NCBI GenBank assembly: GCA_047973085.1
Contig: JBKEBI010000024.1
Coordinates: 1-33,214, forward strand
Direction of reading: 5' to 3'
DNA length: 33,214 bases
Origin: JBKEDG01 sp047973085
Lineage (GTDB): Bacteria; Bacillota_I; Bacilli_A; JBKEDG01
Shown: positions 7,150-14,630 of the stretch, in pieces
Numbering within the stretch: position 1 is the stretch's first letter
Layout of the letters: the number at the start of each line of letters is the position of its first letter
Made by a program: the position numbers and the translations under genes
The notes under the pieces: model-generated
Seen by the model: only the letters and a program-made list of their open reading frames with translations
What the model was told of the DNA's origin: nothing
Database searches by the model: none

Positions 7150-8151
7150 CTATTCTTCTGACTCTTCAATTTTTATACCGTAATGTTCCTTTACTTTTTT
7201 TTCAATTTCATGATAAATTTCAATATTTTCTGTCAAATATTTCTTGGAGTTTTCTCTCCCCTGTCCCATTCTTTCTTCATTAAATGAGTACCAAGCACCA
7301 CTTTTTTTGACAATTCCTATCGCTGAACCTAAATCAAGTAGTTCTCCTTCTTTACTGACACCTTCTCCAAACATAATATCAAATTCTGCAATTTTAAATG
7401 GAGGTGCCATCTTATTTTTAACCACCTTAATTTTTGTTCTATTTCCAACAAACTCTCCATCCATTTTTAACTGCTCACTTCTTCTAATATCTAGGCGAAC
7501 TGAAGAATAAAATTTCAATGCTCTTCCTCCTGGAGTAACTTCAGGATTACCAAACATAACTCCTACTTTCTCTCTAAGTTGATTTATAAATATTGCAGTG
7601 GTATTAGATTTATTAATTACTCCACTTAATTTTCTTAGCGCTTGTGACATTAATCTTGCTTGAAGTCCTACATGAGTATCACCCATTTCTCCAGCAATTT
7701 CTGCTTGTGGAACAAGGGCTGCTACAGAATCAATTACAATAATATCAATTGCTGCACTACGTACAAGTGCTTCAACAATTTCCAACGCTTGCTCTCCAGT
7801 ATCAGGTTGACTTAGAATTAACTCATCAATATTTACACCAATAGCTTTAGCATACACAGGATCAAGAGCATGCTCCGCATCAATAAAGGCTGCATTCCCA
7901 CCTATTTTTTGTACTTCAGCAATAGCTTGAAGTGCCATTGTCGTCTTACCACCTGATTCTGGACCATATATTTCTACTATACGTCCTCTAGGATACCCCC
8001 CAACACCAAGAGCAATATCAAGAGCTATTGATCCTGAAGGTACATATTCAACTTCACGGTGTTGATTATCACCCAATTTCATAATTGCACCATCCCCAAA
8101 ATCTTTTTTTATTTGTGCAAGTGCTAAATCTAATGCTTTTTCATCTCTCAT
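7150..8151 (-). CDS. recA: Recombinase RecA
   Basis: RecA forms the ATP-dependent filament for homologous recombination and triggers LexA self-cleavage in the SOS response. The 333-residue protein has Walker A GPESGGKT (63-70), the EALVRS...IDIIVIDSVAALVP Walker B region, the LMSQALRKLSG and NQLREKVGVMFGNPE segments, and the short acidic tail EESEE. The ATG follows AGGAGG at good distance. The gene lies downstream of pgsA, as in many Bacillota, but without the cinA gene often found between them. It has its own promoter overlapped by a LexA-type box. Confidence 0.98.
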   Translation of the reverse strand: MRDEKALDLALAQIKKDFGDGAIMKLGDNQHREVEYVPSGSIALDIALGVGGYPRGRIVEIYGPESGGKTTMALQAIAEVQKIGGNAAFIDAEHALDPVYAKAIGVNIDELILSQPDTGEQALEIVEALVRSAAIDIIVIDSVAALVPQAEIAGEMGDTHVGLQARLMSQALRKLSGVINKSNTTAIFINQLREKVGVMFGNPEVTPGGRALKFYSSVRLDIRRSEQLKMDGEFVGNRTKIKVVKNKMAPPFKIAEFDIMFGEGVSKEGELLDLGSAIGIVKKSGAWYSFNEERMGQGRENSKKYLTENIEIYHEIEKKVKEHYGIKIEESEE

Positions 8152-8177
8152 TAATGTATCCTCCTTAATTCTCTTTT

Positions 8178-8206
8178 ACATTATAACATAGAAAACAAAC
8201 AAATGC
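8178..8206 (-). promoter_or_regulatory. recA promoter
   Basis: TTGCAT (8206-8201), a 17-bp spacer and an extended -10 TGTTATAAT ending at 8178. The -35 overlaps the LexA-type operator at 8204-8217, so repressor binding would block RNA polymerase. Confidence 0.75.
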
Positions 8207-8230
8207 AAACATATGTTCGTTTTTGTTTGT
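8191..8230. promoter_or_regulatory. LexA/DinR-type SOS operator within a 40-bp near-palindrome
   Basis: On the minus strand, 8217-8204 reads CGAACATATGTTTG, a close match to the Bacillota DinR/LexA box CGAAC-N4-GTTYG. It sits at the centre of a larger symmetric element. The 20 bases at 8191-8210 and the reverse complement of 8211-8230 agree at 17 positions, with perfect 10-base outer arms (8191-8200 and 8221-8230). The core as SOS operator is well supported; a role for the outer arms is inference. Confidence 0.8.
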
Positions 8231-8266
8231 TTCTCAATTTATTATTCTGTTCATTCTTTAAAATTC

Positions 8267-8854
8267 CTACTTTATCTCTTCAAAAATATACTTTTTATTT
8301 AAATAATAGTAATCTATTCCTGAAAAGACTGAAAAGAATACTGCAATGTAAATTAAAATAGTTGCAACCGGTATTCCAAAATTTTCAAAAGGAATATTAT
8401 ATAACAGTACCATAGTTATTCCCACCATTTGAAAAACGGTTTTTAGTTTTCCATACTTACTCGCAGCAACTACTTCTCCCTTTGCTGAAACAATCATACG
8501 AATTACATCAACAATTGTATCTCTTCCAATAAATATAATCCCTACAATTGGAGAAATAAGTCCACTATAGATAAGAACAATAACAGTAGAATTTACAAGC
8601 AACTTATCTGCAATAGGATCTAAGAATTTTCCAAGATCTGTAACTTGATTATACTTTCTAGCAATAAAACCATCAACAAAATCTGTTAAAGAACCCACAA
8701 CAAAAATTATTGCTGCAATAAAATATTTTATTTCTATATACTGTCCATTAATACTAACACTTGTTGAAATTATATTAGTGAGTAAAACAAATATAATAAT
8801 TGGAACTAAAATTAACCTTAAAATTGTAAAACTAGTTGCTAAATTAACTTTCAT
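8267..8854 (-). CDS. pgsA: CDP-diacylglycerol--glycerol-3-phosphate 3-phosphatidyltransferase
   Basis: PgsA makes phosphatidylglycerophosphate, the committed step to phosphatidylglycerol. The 195-residue membrane protein has the CDP-alcohol phosphotransferase signature DG-x2-AR-x8-G-x3-D-x3-D at residues 61-83 (DGFIARK ... GKFLDPIADK), with D58 just ahead. Several hydrophobic segments surround it. The N-terminal NLATSFTILRLILVP is typical of PgsA. The RBS AAAGGAG lies only a few bases after the 3' end of rnpB, so the gene is probably reached by read-through from rnpB or gpsB. Confidence 0.93.
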   Translation of the reverse strand: MKVNLATSFTILRLILVPIIIFVLLTNIISTSVSINGQYIEIKYFIAAIIFVVGSLTDFVDGFIARKYNQVTDLGKFLDPIADKLLVNSTVIVLIYSGLISPIVGIIFIGRDTIVDVIRMIVSAKGEVVAASKYGKLKTVFQMVGITMVLLYNIPFENFGIPVATILIYIAVFFSVFSGIDYYYLNKKYIFEEIK

Positions 8855-8871
8855 GTAAATCTCCTTTAAAT

Positions 8872-9223
8872 AAAATAATAATCATAAGCCATGTTTTGTT
8901 CTCAAAAGAGCGGTAATTATTTATCTACGCATAATGCGTCTTTGTCAAGGTTGTTATTCCCTTTTCAAAGTTCCCCTACCAAAATTTGGGTTTCTCGCTT
9001 GCGGGGTTTACCTCGTTTCATATATATATTTCTATATATCTCGTTTCTGTGGCACTTTACAGAATAGTTCATAGTAAACACCTTAGAACATCTCTGCCGT
9101 CAAGTAAAAACTTGCCATAGGTTATTTTTTCCCTATGCACAAACACTACATTCATTTCAGAATGTGCGAGCATGGACTTTCCTCTACATAATAAATTATG
9201 CAGCAATTACCTCATATTATTTT
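8872..9223 (-). ncRNA. rnpB: RNase P RNA, type B
   Basis: This is the catalytic RNA that matures tRNA 5' ends. Read on the minus strand it contains the conserved blocks of Bacillus-type RNase P RNA in order: GAGGAAAGTCCATGCTCGCA (near 9183), TTGACGGCAGA, AAAGTGCCACAGAAACGAG, GGTAAACCCC then GCGAGAAACCCAAATTTTGG (the P15 region), and ACAAAACATGGCTTA near the 3' end. Possible P1 strands are AAAATAATA (9223-9215) and TATTATTTT (8880-8872). The ends were set from this pairing and are accurate to perhaps 10 bases. It lies directly between gpsB and pgsA; gpsB-rnpB adjacency is also known in B. subtilis. Confidence 0.95.
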
Positions 9224-9246
9224 AAATTATTCGTTACTTTTGTAAA
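9219..9246 (-). promoter_or_regulatory. Possible rnpB promoter inside the end of gpsB
   Basis: TTTACA (9246-9241) and TAAAAT (9224-9219) are 16 bp apart. Transcription would begin near 9212, within a few bases of the conserved rnpB core but inside the proposed P1 strand. If P1 is as long as drawn, the RNA must instead come from further upstream and be processed. Confidence 0.4.
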
Positions 9247-9556
9247 CCATTTTCTCTAATTCACTAAGTCTTTTTAGTAAATCTAGGTTTGTTGATTGAG
9301 TATTATCATTACTTACATTTGCAATATCACTACGTGTTTGCAGTCTTTGCAATTCTTTTTCTAAGCTCATATTCTTACTACGTTCATCGCTTAATTCTTT
9401 TACTAAGCGACCAATTTTATCTTCATATAATTTATAGTCTGAATAAACTGCATCTAAAAAGAAATCAACTTCTGTCATTCTATAACCTTTTGTATCTACT
9501 CTAAATTCTTTTTCTAGTATATGTTGCGCATTTAGTAATGGTTTAGTTCTTCCCAT
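9227..9556 (-). CDS. gpsB: Cell division protein GpsB (DivIVA-like)
   Basis: GpsB is a small cytoplasmic coiled-coil protein that docks class A PBPs and coordinates septal and side-wall synthesis. Its N-terminal motif, LNAQHILEKEFRVDTKGYRMTEVDFFLDAVYSDY, has the DivIVA/GpsB membrane and PBP-docking pattern. It is followed by a coiled coil (about 40-75) and a short C-terminal helix. Length (109 residues) is normal. The RBS is GAGGTG, with TATAAT at 9585-9580. It is divergent from recU-ponA, so a likely client PBP is encoded just across the shared promoter region. Confidence 0.9.
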   Translation of the reverse strand: MGRTKPLLNAQHILEKEFRVDTKGYRMTEVDFFLDAVYSDYKLYEDKIGRLVKELSDERSKNMSLEKELQRLQTRSDIANVSNDNTQSTNLDLLKRLSELEKMVYKSNE

Positions 9557-9669
9557 AAAATCACCTCTTTTACTTCTTTATTATACATTATTTATTTTTA
9601 CAAATAAAGTATAGTGTAAAATATTTTATCTTTAAAGTCAAAAATATAGAAAATTAGTCTATTATATAG

Positions 9670-9690
9670 TATAATTACTTTGATTGGAGG
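9670..9690 (+). promoter_or_regulatory. recU-ponA -10 box and ribosome binding site
   Basis: TATAAT at 9670-9675 and GGAGG at 9686-9690, six bases before the GTG at 9697. The -35 at the right distance (TAGAAA, 9647-9652) is weak. Confidence 0.5.
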
Positions 9691-9696
9691 TTAGAA

Positions 9697-10278
9697 GTGA
9701 AATATCCAAATAAAATAAAAAAAAAGCGAAATATAAAGAATAATGCAATTTTTAGTTTTAAAAATAAAGGGGATACATTAGAATATGATTTGAACTTAGC
9801 AAATCATTACTATATTCAAAATGATATTGCACATATATATAAAAAACCTACCCCAATTAAGATAGTAGATATAAACCCTAAAGAAAGTATAATTACAAAA
9901 GCTTTTTTTCAGACTCCATCTACTACTGATTATAATGGGATTTATAAAGGATTGTACATTGACTTTGAGGCAAAAGAAACTTCTTCAAGCACATCATTTG
10001 CTTTAAGAAATATCCATGCTCATCAAATTCAACATTTAATTAAAATCAAAGAACATGGAGGTATTGCTTTTCTTATAATACAGTTTATTAAGTTAGATAA
10101 AACTTATTTACTACCAATAGAAAGCTTTACAGATTTTATTGAAAATAGTTCTAGAAAATCAATTCCAATTGAATATTTTGAAAAAAACTCATATTTGATA
10201 AAATATAATTTTCATCCAAGAATTGATTATTTACAAATAGTGGATGAAATTTACTTTGAAAGGAGTAATAATGTTTAA
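9697..10278 (+). CDS. recU: Holliday junction resolvase RecU
   Basis: RecU cleaves Holliday junctions during recombinational repair and chromosome segregation. The 193-residue protein shows the nuclease core TDYNGIYKGLYIDFEAKET, with D78, E91 and K93 matching the active site of B. subtilis RecU. The upstream GDTLEYDLNLANHYY supplies the fourth acidic residue (E29), and the FALRNIHAHQIQHL segment is also diagnostic. The start is GTG with a perfect GGAGG. The stop overlaps the ponA start by 8 nt. recU-ponA is the standard Bacillota arrangement. Confidence 0.93.
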   Translation: MKYPNKIKKKRNIKNNAIFSFKNKGDTLEYDLNLANHYYIQNDIAHIYKKPTPIKIVDINPKESIITKAFFQTPSTTDYNGIYKGLYIDFEAKETSSSTSFALRNIHAHQIQHLIKIKEHGGIAFLIIQFIKLDKTYLLPIESFTDFIENSSRKSIPIEYFEKNSYLIKYNFHPRIDYLQIVDEIYFERSNNV

Positions 10279-12616
10279 GAAGAAAAATAATAAAATAAAA
10301 AAGAAGAGAACTACAAAAGGTAGATTGTTGCTTACGCTAAAAGTTGTATTAATAGTAATTCTTGTAGGAACAATAGTTGTAGGAGTTACAGGTACAATTA
10401 TTGCTTCTCAAGTAATATCAAATTTATCAAAGAAAGAAGCTGGTACACTTCAACTTGATGAGCAAAGTGTTATATATGATAAAGACGGAAATTTAATTGC
10501 AACTGTTGGACAACAAAGAAAAAATCTTGAATACGAAGAAATACCTGAAGTATTTGTAGAAGCACTTCTAGCAATAGAAGATGCACGTTTCTTTGCTCAT
10601 GATGGTGTCGATAGACCTAGATTTTTAAAAGCTACTTTACAGCTTGGTCAATCTGGAGGTGGTTCAACACTTACTATGCAAGTTTCAAAAAATCAATTTA
10701 CACGTAAAGAAAACATTACAGAACCTGTAAAAGTTAAAATAGAAAGAAAAATTCAAGATTTATATGTTTCAACACAGTATATTGAAAAAACATATACAAA
10801 GGAAGAAATTTTAACTTTTTATGCAAACTCACTTTATTTAGGTAACTATTCATATGGGCTTGCTGCTGCTGCAAATAATTATTTTCAAAAAGAGCCAGCA
10901 GACTTAAATTTAGCAGAAGCATCTTTTATAGCTGGACTATTTAGGGCTCCCAACTCTTATGATCCAACAGTAAAAGGTACTGCTGATGCAGAAGTAAGAA
11001 GAAATACTGTATTAGATTTAATGGTTAGACATGGATATATTACAAAAGAGCAAGCAGAAGCTACTAAATCAATCCCACTTGCAAGTTATTTAAATACAAC
11101 AACATTATTCAACTCAACAAAGATAGAATATACTGACTATATAAATGCAGCTATTAATGAGGTAAAGGAAAAAACAGGATTGAATCCATATAAAGAAAGT
11201 ATGCAAATTTATACAAATATGGATCCAGTTGTACAAGACCACTTGTTTACAATAAAAAATAAAGATTATTACTATAATGATAAAGTACTAGTTGCTTCTA
11301 CCATTATTGACAATAGCAATGGAACTATAGCAGGAATTTTATCTGGTAGAGAAACCGACGAGGTTGGATTAAACTATGCAACTGCATTACAACAACCTGG
11401 ATCAACTGCAAAACCTCTTCTTGATTATGCCCCTTGCTTTGAACAAGGAAACTGTACATCAACTAATGAAACAATTGCTGATGAACCATATAATTATTCT
11501 AATGGAACATCTCTTAAAAACTGGGATGGGAAATTCCTTGGAACAATGACACTACAAAAAGCACTGAGTGAATCGAGAAATATTCCAGCATTAAAAATAT
11601 TTCAAAGAAATGATCCACAACAAACAATAGCAATGGCTAAAAGTATGGGACTCAACCTAGGAATTGACCCTACAAATGGTGATTTTTATGAAGCACATGC
11701 AATTGGAGGATATACAGGAGAAAGTACTGTTTCTCTAGCTGGTGGCTATAGCGCTTTTGCAAGAGGTGGAATTTACTCAGAGCCTACTACTGTTGGTAAA
11801 GTTGTTCTTGATTATGGAAAGCCTGAAGCTGAAGAAATAGATTTAACTCCAACAACAAGTAGAGTAATGAAAACTACAACAGCAGATGCAATAAACCAAA
11901 TGCTAATTTCTACCTCAACTGGCTACTTTGATGAAATTGATGGTTATGGAGTAAATTTTGCTCTAAAAACTGGAACATCAAACTGGGATCATGATAGAAT
12001 GGCAGAAGTAGGATTGTATGGCTATGACAGTAGAGATAACTGGATTGCTGTGTATTCACCACAGTATACAACTTCATTATGGTATGGATATGATCGACTT
12101 GATGAAGAGTATGTAGCTAATGGGTGGTACATGAAAGGTTATGCTGAAATTAATATTAAATATTCAGTAGGTAGAGACATTGCTCTTGGCCCACATCAGC
12201 CACGTGAATGGGTACAGTTTCCAAATTGGGGTACTGCCAATACAGCAAAAATCACTAAAGAAGTAGCAAAAAATGGTGATGAAGATGGTGATGGTATTGT
12301 CAATGCAAAAGATGAATGTGATGATACTCCTGCTGGAGATAAAGTTGATGAAAAAGGATGTACTGTAGTAGAAGAACCTACAGAAGAAACAACTAAACCT
12401 GAAACAACTGAACCTGAAATAAAAGATTCTGATAATGATGGAGTAGATGATACAAAAGATAAATGTCCAAACACTGCTGCAAATACAACAGTTGATGAAG
12501 AAGGATGTGAAATTAAAGATGATACTACTGCAAGAAACTCACAAAGTAATAAAATATTATTTAATAATTATAAAGTATTATCTAACTTTAGTTTAGAAAA
12601 GTATAAGTTAATATAA
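10271..12616 (+). CDS. ponA: Class A penicillin-binding protein with C-terminal thrombospondin type 3 repeats
   Basis: This bifunctional peptidoglycan synthase has 781 residues. A lysine-rich cytoplasmic N-terminus is followed by a membrane helix (about 19-45). The GT51 glycosyltransferase domain has AIEDARFFAHDGVD with catalytic E103 and GGSTLTMQVSKNQF. The transpeptidase domain has S378-TAK, S435-RN and K566-TG. Residues 669-697 and 719-746 are two D-x-D-x-DG-rich repeats ending in VDEKGC and VDEEGC, the pattern of calcium-binding thrombospondin type 3 repeats. They are separated by a Thr/Glu/Pro linker and followed by a polar tail of about 35 residues. Such repeats are usual as linkers in OmpA-type proteins of diderms, not in PBPs. 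The ATG at 10271 has AAAGGAG; earlier in-frame codons lie inside recU. Confidence 0.95.
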   Translation: MFKKKNNKIKKKRTTKGRLLLTLKVVLIVILVGTIVVGVTGTIIASQVISNLSKKEAGTLQLDEQSVIYDKDGNLIATVGQQRKNLEYEEIPEVFVEALLAIEDARFFAHDGVDRPRFLKATLQLGQSGGGSTLTMQVSKNQFTRKENITEPVKVKIERKIQDLYVSTQYIEKTYTKEEILTFYANSLYLGNYSYGLAAAANNYFQKEPADLNLAEASFIAGLFRAPNSYDPTVKGTADAEVRRNTVLDLMVRHGYITKEQAEATKSIPLASYLNTTTLFNSTKIEYTDYINAAINEVKEKTGLNPYKESMQIYTNMDPVVQDHLFTIKNKDYYYNDKVLVASTIIDNSNGTIAGILSGRETDEVGLNYATALQQPGSTAKPLLDYAPCFEQGNCTSTNETIADEPYNYSNGTSLKNWDGKFLGTMTLQKALSESRNIPALKIFQRNDPQQTIAMAKSMGLNLGIDPTNGDFYEAHAIGGYTGESTVSLAGGYSAFARGGIYSEPTTVGKVVLDYGKPEAEEIDLTPTTSRVMKTTTADAINQMLISTSTGYFDEIDGYGVNFALKTGTSNWDHDRMAEVGLYGYDSRDNWIAVYSPQYTTSLWYGYDRLDEEYVANGWYMKGYAEINIKYSVGRDIALGPHQPREWVQFPNWGTANTAKITKEVAKNGDEDGDGIVNAKDECDDTPAGDKVDEKGCTVVEEPTEETTKPETTEPEIKDSDNDGVDDTKDKCPNTAANTTVDEEGCEIKDDTTARNSQSNKILFNNYKVLSNFSLEKYKLI
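12275..12508 (+). repeat. Two thrombospondin type 3-like repeats encoded in ponA
   Basis: Codons 669-697 (GDEDGDGIVNAKDEC ... VDEKGC) and 719-746 (DSDNDGVDDTKDKC ... VDEEGC) share spaced Asp residues and a paired-Cys layout. The Asp spacing is the calcium-binding pattern, and each unit has two Cys that could form a disulfide outside the cell. Confidence 0.8.
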
Positions 12617-12652
12617 TAAAAGCATGGATCCTATTTTGGTTCCATGCTTTTA
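12617..12652. terminator. Bidirectional terminator shared by ponA and nth
   Basis: TAAAAGCATGGA at 12617-12628 pairs perfectly with TCCATGCTTTTA at 12641-12652. The right arm and part of the loop encode the last codons and the stop (12631-12633) of nth, so the hairpin doubles as coding sequence. On the minus strand the stem ends in CTTTTATTATATT. Confidence 0.8.
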
Positions 12653-13269
12653 TAGTACCTGCAATATTTTTTTAATTTACATCCACTACATTGTGGAGAT
12701 TGTGCCTTACATATATATCTTCCAAAATGAATAAATTGGTGATGTAATTTAATCCATTTTTCTTTTGGAAATTTTTTCATCAATTTTTGCTCTACTTTTA
12801 ACACTGAATCACTCATATATGCTAATTTAAGGCGTTTTGAGACACGTTCTACATGAGTATCAACTGCAATAGCTGGCACCATAAAAAACTCTGCTAACAC
12901 CACATTAGCTGTTTTTCTACCTACTCCTGGTAATTCAACTAATTTTTCATATGAATTAGGAACTATTCCATTATAATCTTCAAATATTATTTTTATTAAC
13001 TTAAAAACATTTTTAGACTTATTTCTGTAAAGACCTAGCCTTTTAATATATTCTTCTATATCACCCACTTCTAATTTATATAACTCACTAATAGTCGGAC
13101 AGTCTTCATATAAAACTTCAGTAACTTTATTAACTGATTTATCTGTTGTTTGTGCAGATAATACTACTGCTATTAGTAATTGTATATCATTTTCATAATT
13201 TAATTCACACTCAACATCTGGTAAAATCTCATCAAAATAATTAATAATAGCATTGACTTTATCATTCAT
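12631..13269 (-). CDS. nth: Endonuclease III
   Basis: Nth is a DNA glycosylase/AP lyase that removes oxidised pyrimidines. The 212-residue protein has the helix-hairpin-helix LPGVGRKTANVVL with catalytic K119, VDTHVERVS with D137, and a [4Fe-4S] cluster motif C187-x6-C194-x2-C197-x5-C203. The ATG at 13269 has a strong AGGAGG; the in-frame GTG at 13275 lies within that RBS. The start overlaps the DUF523 stop by 8 nt. nth next to dnaD is conserved in Bacillota; here DUF523 is inserted between them. Confidence 0.95.
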   Translation of the reverse strand: MNDKVNAIINYFDEILPDVECELNYENDIQLLIAVVLSAQTTDKSVNKVTEVLYEDCPTISELYKLEVGDIEEYIKRLGLYRNKSKNVFKLIKIIFEDYNGIVPNSYEKLVELPGVGRKTANVVLAEFFMVPAIAVDTHVERVSKRLKLAYMSDSVLKVEQKLMKKFPKEKWIKLHHQFIHFGRYICKAQSPQCSGCKLKKYCRYYKSMEPK

Positions 13270-13690
13270 TAACACCTCCTAAAGTTTCATCAAAAACTTT
13301 TATTCCTTTTTTTAATAATTCTGCTGTAAATATACCATTTCCCGGTACTAATTTACCTGAAAATGCTCCATCATAAACATAATTAACTCCACAAGTAGGG
13401 CTTTTAGACTTTAAAATAGCCATATCTATGTCTAAATCATATATTTGTTCAACTGCAAGAGCAACCCCTTTTCTATATAGCTCATCCACATCTTTTCCAT
13501 TACAATCAATAATTTTATTATTGCATATTTCCACTGAATCTCTTGGAGTAGATAATCCACATAGTATTTCAGGACATACGGTAATAATATTTTTTCCTTC
13601 TAAAAATTTTAAAACATTACTATTCATTGCACTAGTTCCATCATATCTACACTTTTTTCCTAACAAACATGAACTTACAATTACATACAT
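13262..13690 (-). CDS. DUF523 family protein (YbbK-like)
   Basis: DUF523 is a small conserved Cys-rich family of unknown function. The 142-residue protein shows its hallmarks: SSCLLGKKCRYDGTSAMN at the start, CPEILCGLSTPRDSVEI, SKSPTCGVNYVYDGAFSG and GNGIFTAELLKKGI. The many conserved Cys suggest metal or cluster binding, but that is inference. It ends in TGA, which shows TGA is a stop here. The start lies one base after the dnaD stop, with RBS GAGGAG formed by the last dnaD codons. Confidence 0.88.
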   Translation of the reverse strand: MYVIVSSCLLGKKCRYDGTSAMNSNVLKFLEGKNIITVCPEILCGLSTPRDSVEICNNKIIDCNGKDVDELYRKGVALAVEQIYDLDIDMAILKSKSPTCGVNYVYDGAFSGKLVPGNGIFTAELLKKGIKVFDETLGGVNE

Positions 13691-13691
13691 A

Positions 13692-14231
13692 CTACTCCTC
13701 TAACCAGTTATACTTCATACTTAAGGGGGTAACTTCTTCACTTGCACTTTTGTTTTCAAGTATTTTTTCAATATAATTTATATTTCTAACATTATTTATA
13801 GCAGCAATACCAAAAGCATCTAAAATATCACTATACTCATACTTATTTACCGATATCCATTTACTAATAGTTTCGACTTCTTTACTTGATAAACTCTTTC
13901 CAAAACAATGTTCAAGTTCTGCAAAGATATTTATACTATCAATCTCTTCTTTTTCAACAAATAATTTTCCACTATCTATAATTTCAACATGTTTACCATC
14001 AACATTGCTCAAAGTTACCGATAGAAGATTACTTTGAAAAAGTGGAGAAAGCTCTTTAGTAACGGCTTCAGGATTAAGCTCCATTATTTGCATAATTTTA
14101 TCATAATCAATTCTAAAAATAGCATCTGTATCTATACATATAAGTAAAATTATTAATTGTCTTTCAGTGAGTCCTATTTTTTTATATTTTTCAATTAAAA
14201 ATCTTTTTTTATCAATATATTTTACACTCAT
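13692..14231 (-). CDS. dnaD: DnaD-like replication protein
   Basis: The 179-residue protein has an N-terminal winged-helix-like region (about 1-80) and a DnaD/DnaB_2 domain (about 85-150, FGKSLSSKEVETISKW ... YSDILDAFGIAAINN). It ends in KYNWLEE, the C-terminal signature of DnaD proteins. DnaD helps remodel DNA and load the helicase during replication initiation and restart. It heads the dnaD-DUF523-nth unit with AGGAGG. The hup terminator lies only about 5 bases upstream of its RBS, so expression may depend on read-through. Confidence 0.8.
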   Translation of the reverse strand: MSVKYIDKKRFLIEKYKKIGLTERQLIILLICIDTDAIFRIDYDKIMQIMELNPEAVTKELSPLFQSNLLSVTLSNVDGKHVEIIDSGKLFVEKEEIDSINIFAELEHCFGKSLSSKEVETISKWISVNKYEYSDILDAFGIAAINNVRNINYIEKILENKSASEEVTPLSMKYNWLEE

Positions 14232-14244
14232 ACAATCCTCCTGT

Positions 14245-14267
14245 AAAAAAAAAGAGCAACAGCCCTT
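14245..14267 (-). terminator. Terminator or attenuator between hup and dnaD
   Basis: On the minus strand AAGGGC (14267-14262) pairs with GCTCTT (14257-14252), with one G-T pair, around a 4-base loop. T residues continue to 14245. It ends close to the AGGAGG of dnaD. Confidence 0.75.
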
Positions 14268-14270
14268 CCT

Positions 14271-14549
14271 TTATTTACCTTTTACAACACTCTTTAATCT
14301 TGAACCAACTTTAAATGCTGGTAATTTAGTTGCAGGAACTTGAATAGTCTCTCCAGTTCTAGGATTTCTAGAAGTTCTAGCTCCTCTTTCTCTAACCTCA
14401 AAACTACCGAACCCTACAAATGTAACACTATCTCCTCTACCTAAAGCGTCAGATACAGTATCTAAAAAAGCATCAACAAATTCAGCAGATTCTACTTTAC
14501 TTTTTCCTGTTTTTGAAGCTAATGCTTCAACAAATTCTTTTTTATTCAT
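14271..14549 (-). CDS. hup: HU-family DNA-binding protein
   Basis: HU is the abundant nucleoid protein that bends DNA without sequence preference. At 92 residues it is the normal size and carries the family start MNKKEFVEALASKTGKSK, the GFGSFEVRERGARTSRNPRTGE beta arm with its DNA-intercalating Pro, and a C-terminal KVGSRLKSVVKGK. It has its own strong promoter, RBS AGGAGG and a terminator, so it can be expressed far above its neighbours. Confidence 0.96.
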   Translation of the reverse strand: MNKKEFVEALASKTGKSKVESAEFVDAFLDTVSDALGRGDSVTFVGFGSFEVRERGARTSRNPRTGETIQVPATKLPAFKVGSRLKSVVKGK

Positions 14550-14584
14550 AATAATTTTACCTCCTATTTTTCTATTACATTGGT

Positions 14585-14613
14585 ATTATACAACAATTTA
14601 CAATATAAAACAA
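14585..14613 (-). promoter_or_regulatory. hup promoter
   Basis: TTGTTT (14613-14608), a 17-bp spacer and TATAAT (14590-14585). It sits just beyond the murD stop and makes hup independent of the cell wall cluster. Confidence 0.7.
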
Positions 14614-14630
14614 TAAATTTTAAAAATTTC

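Noticed and set aside
8191..8230. Transcription terminator reading of the recA palindrome
   Set aside because: It lies upstream of recA over its -35 box, has a DinR-type core, and the T-rich arms do not follow a GC stem.
8872..9223. Possible riboswitch or group of small ORFs between gpsB and pgsA
   Set aside because: The conserved blocks identify the whole stretch as RNase P RNA.
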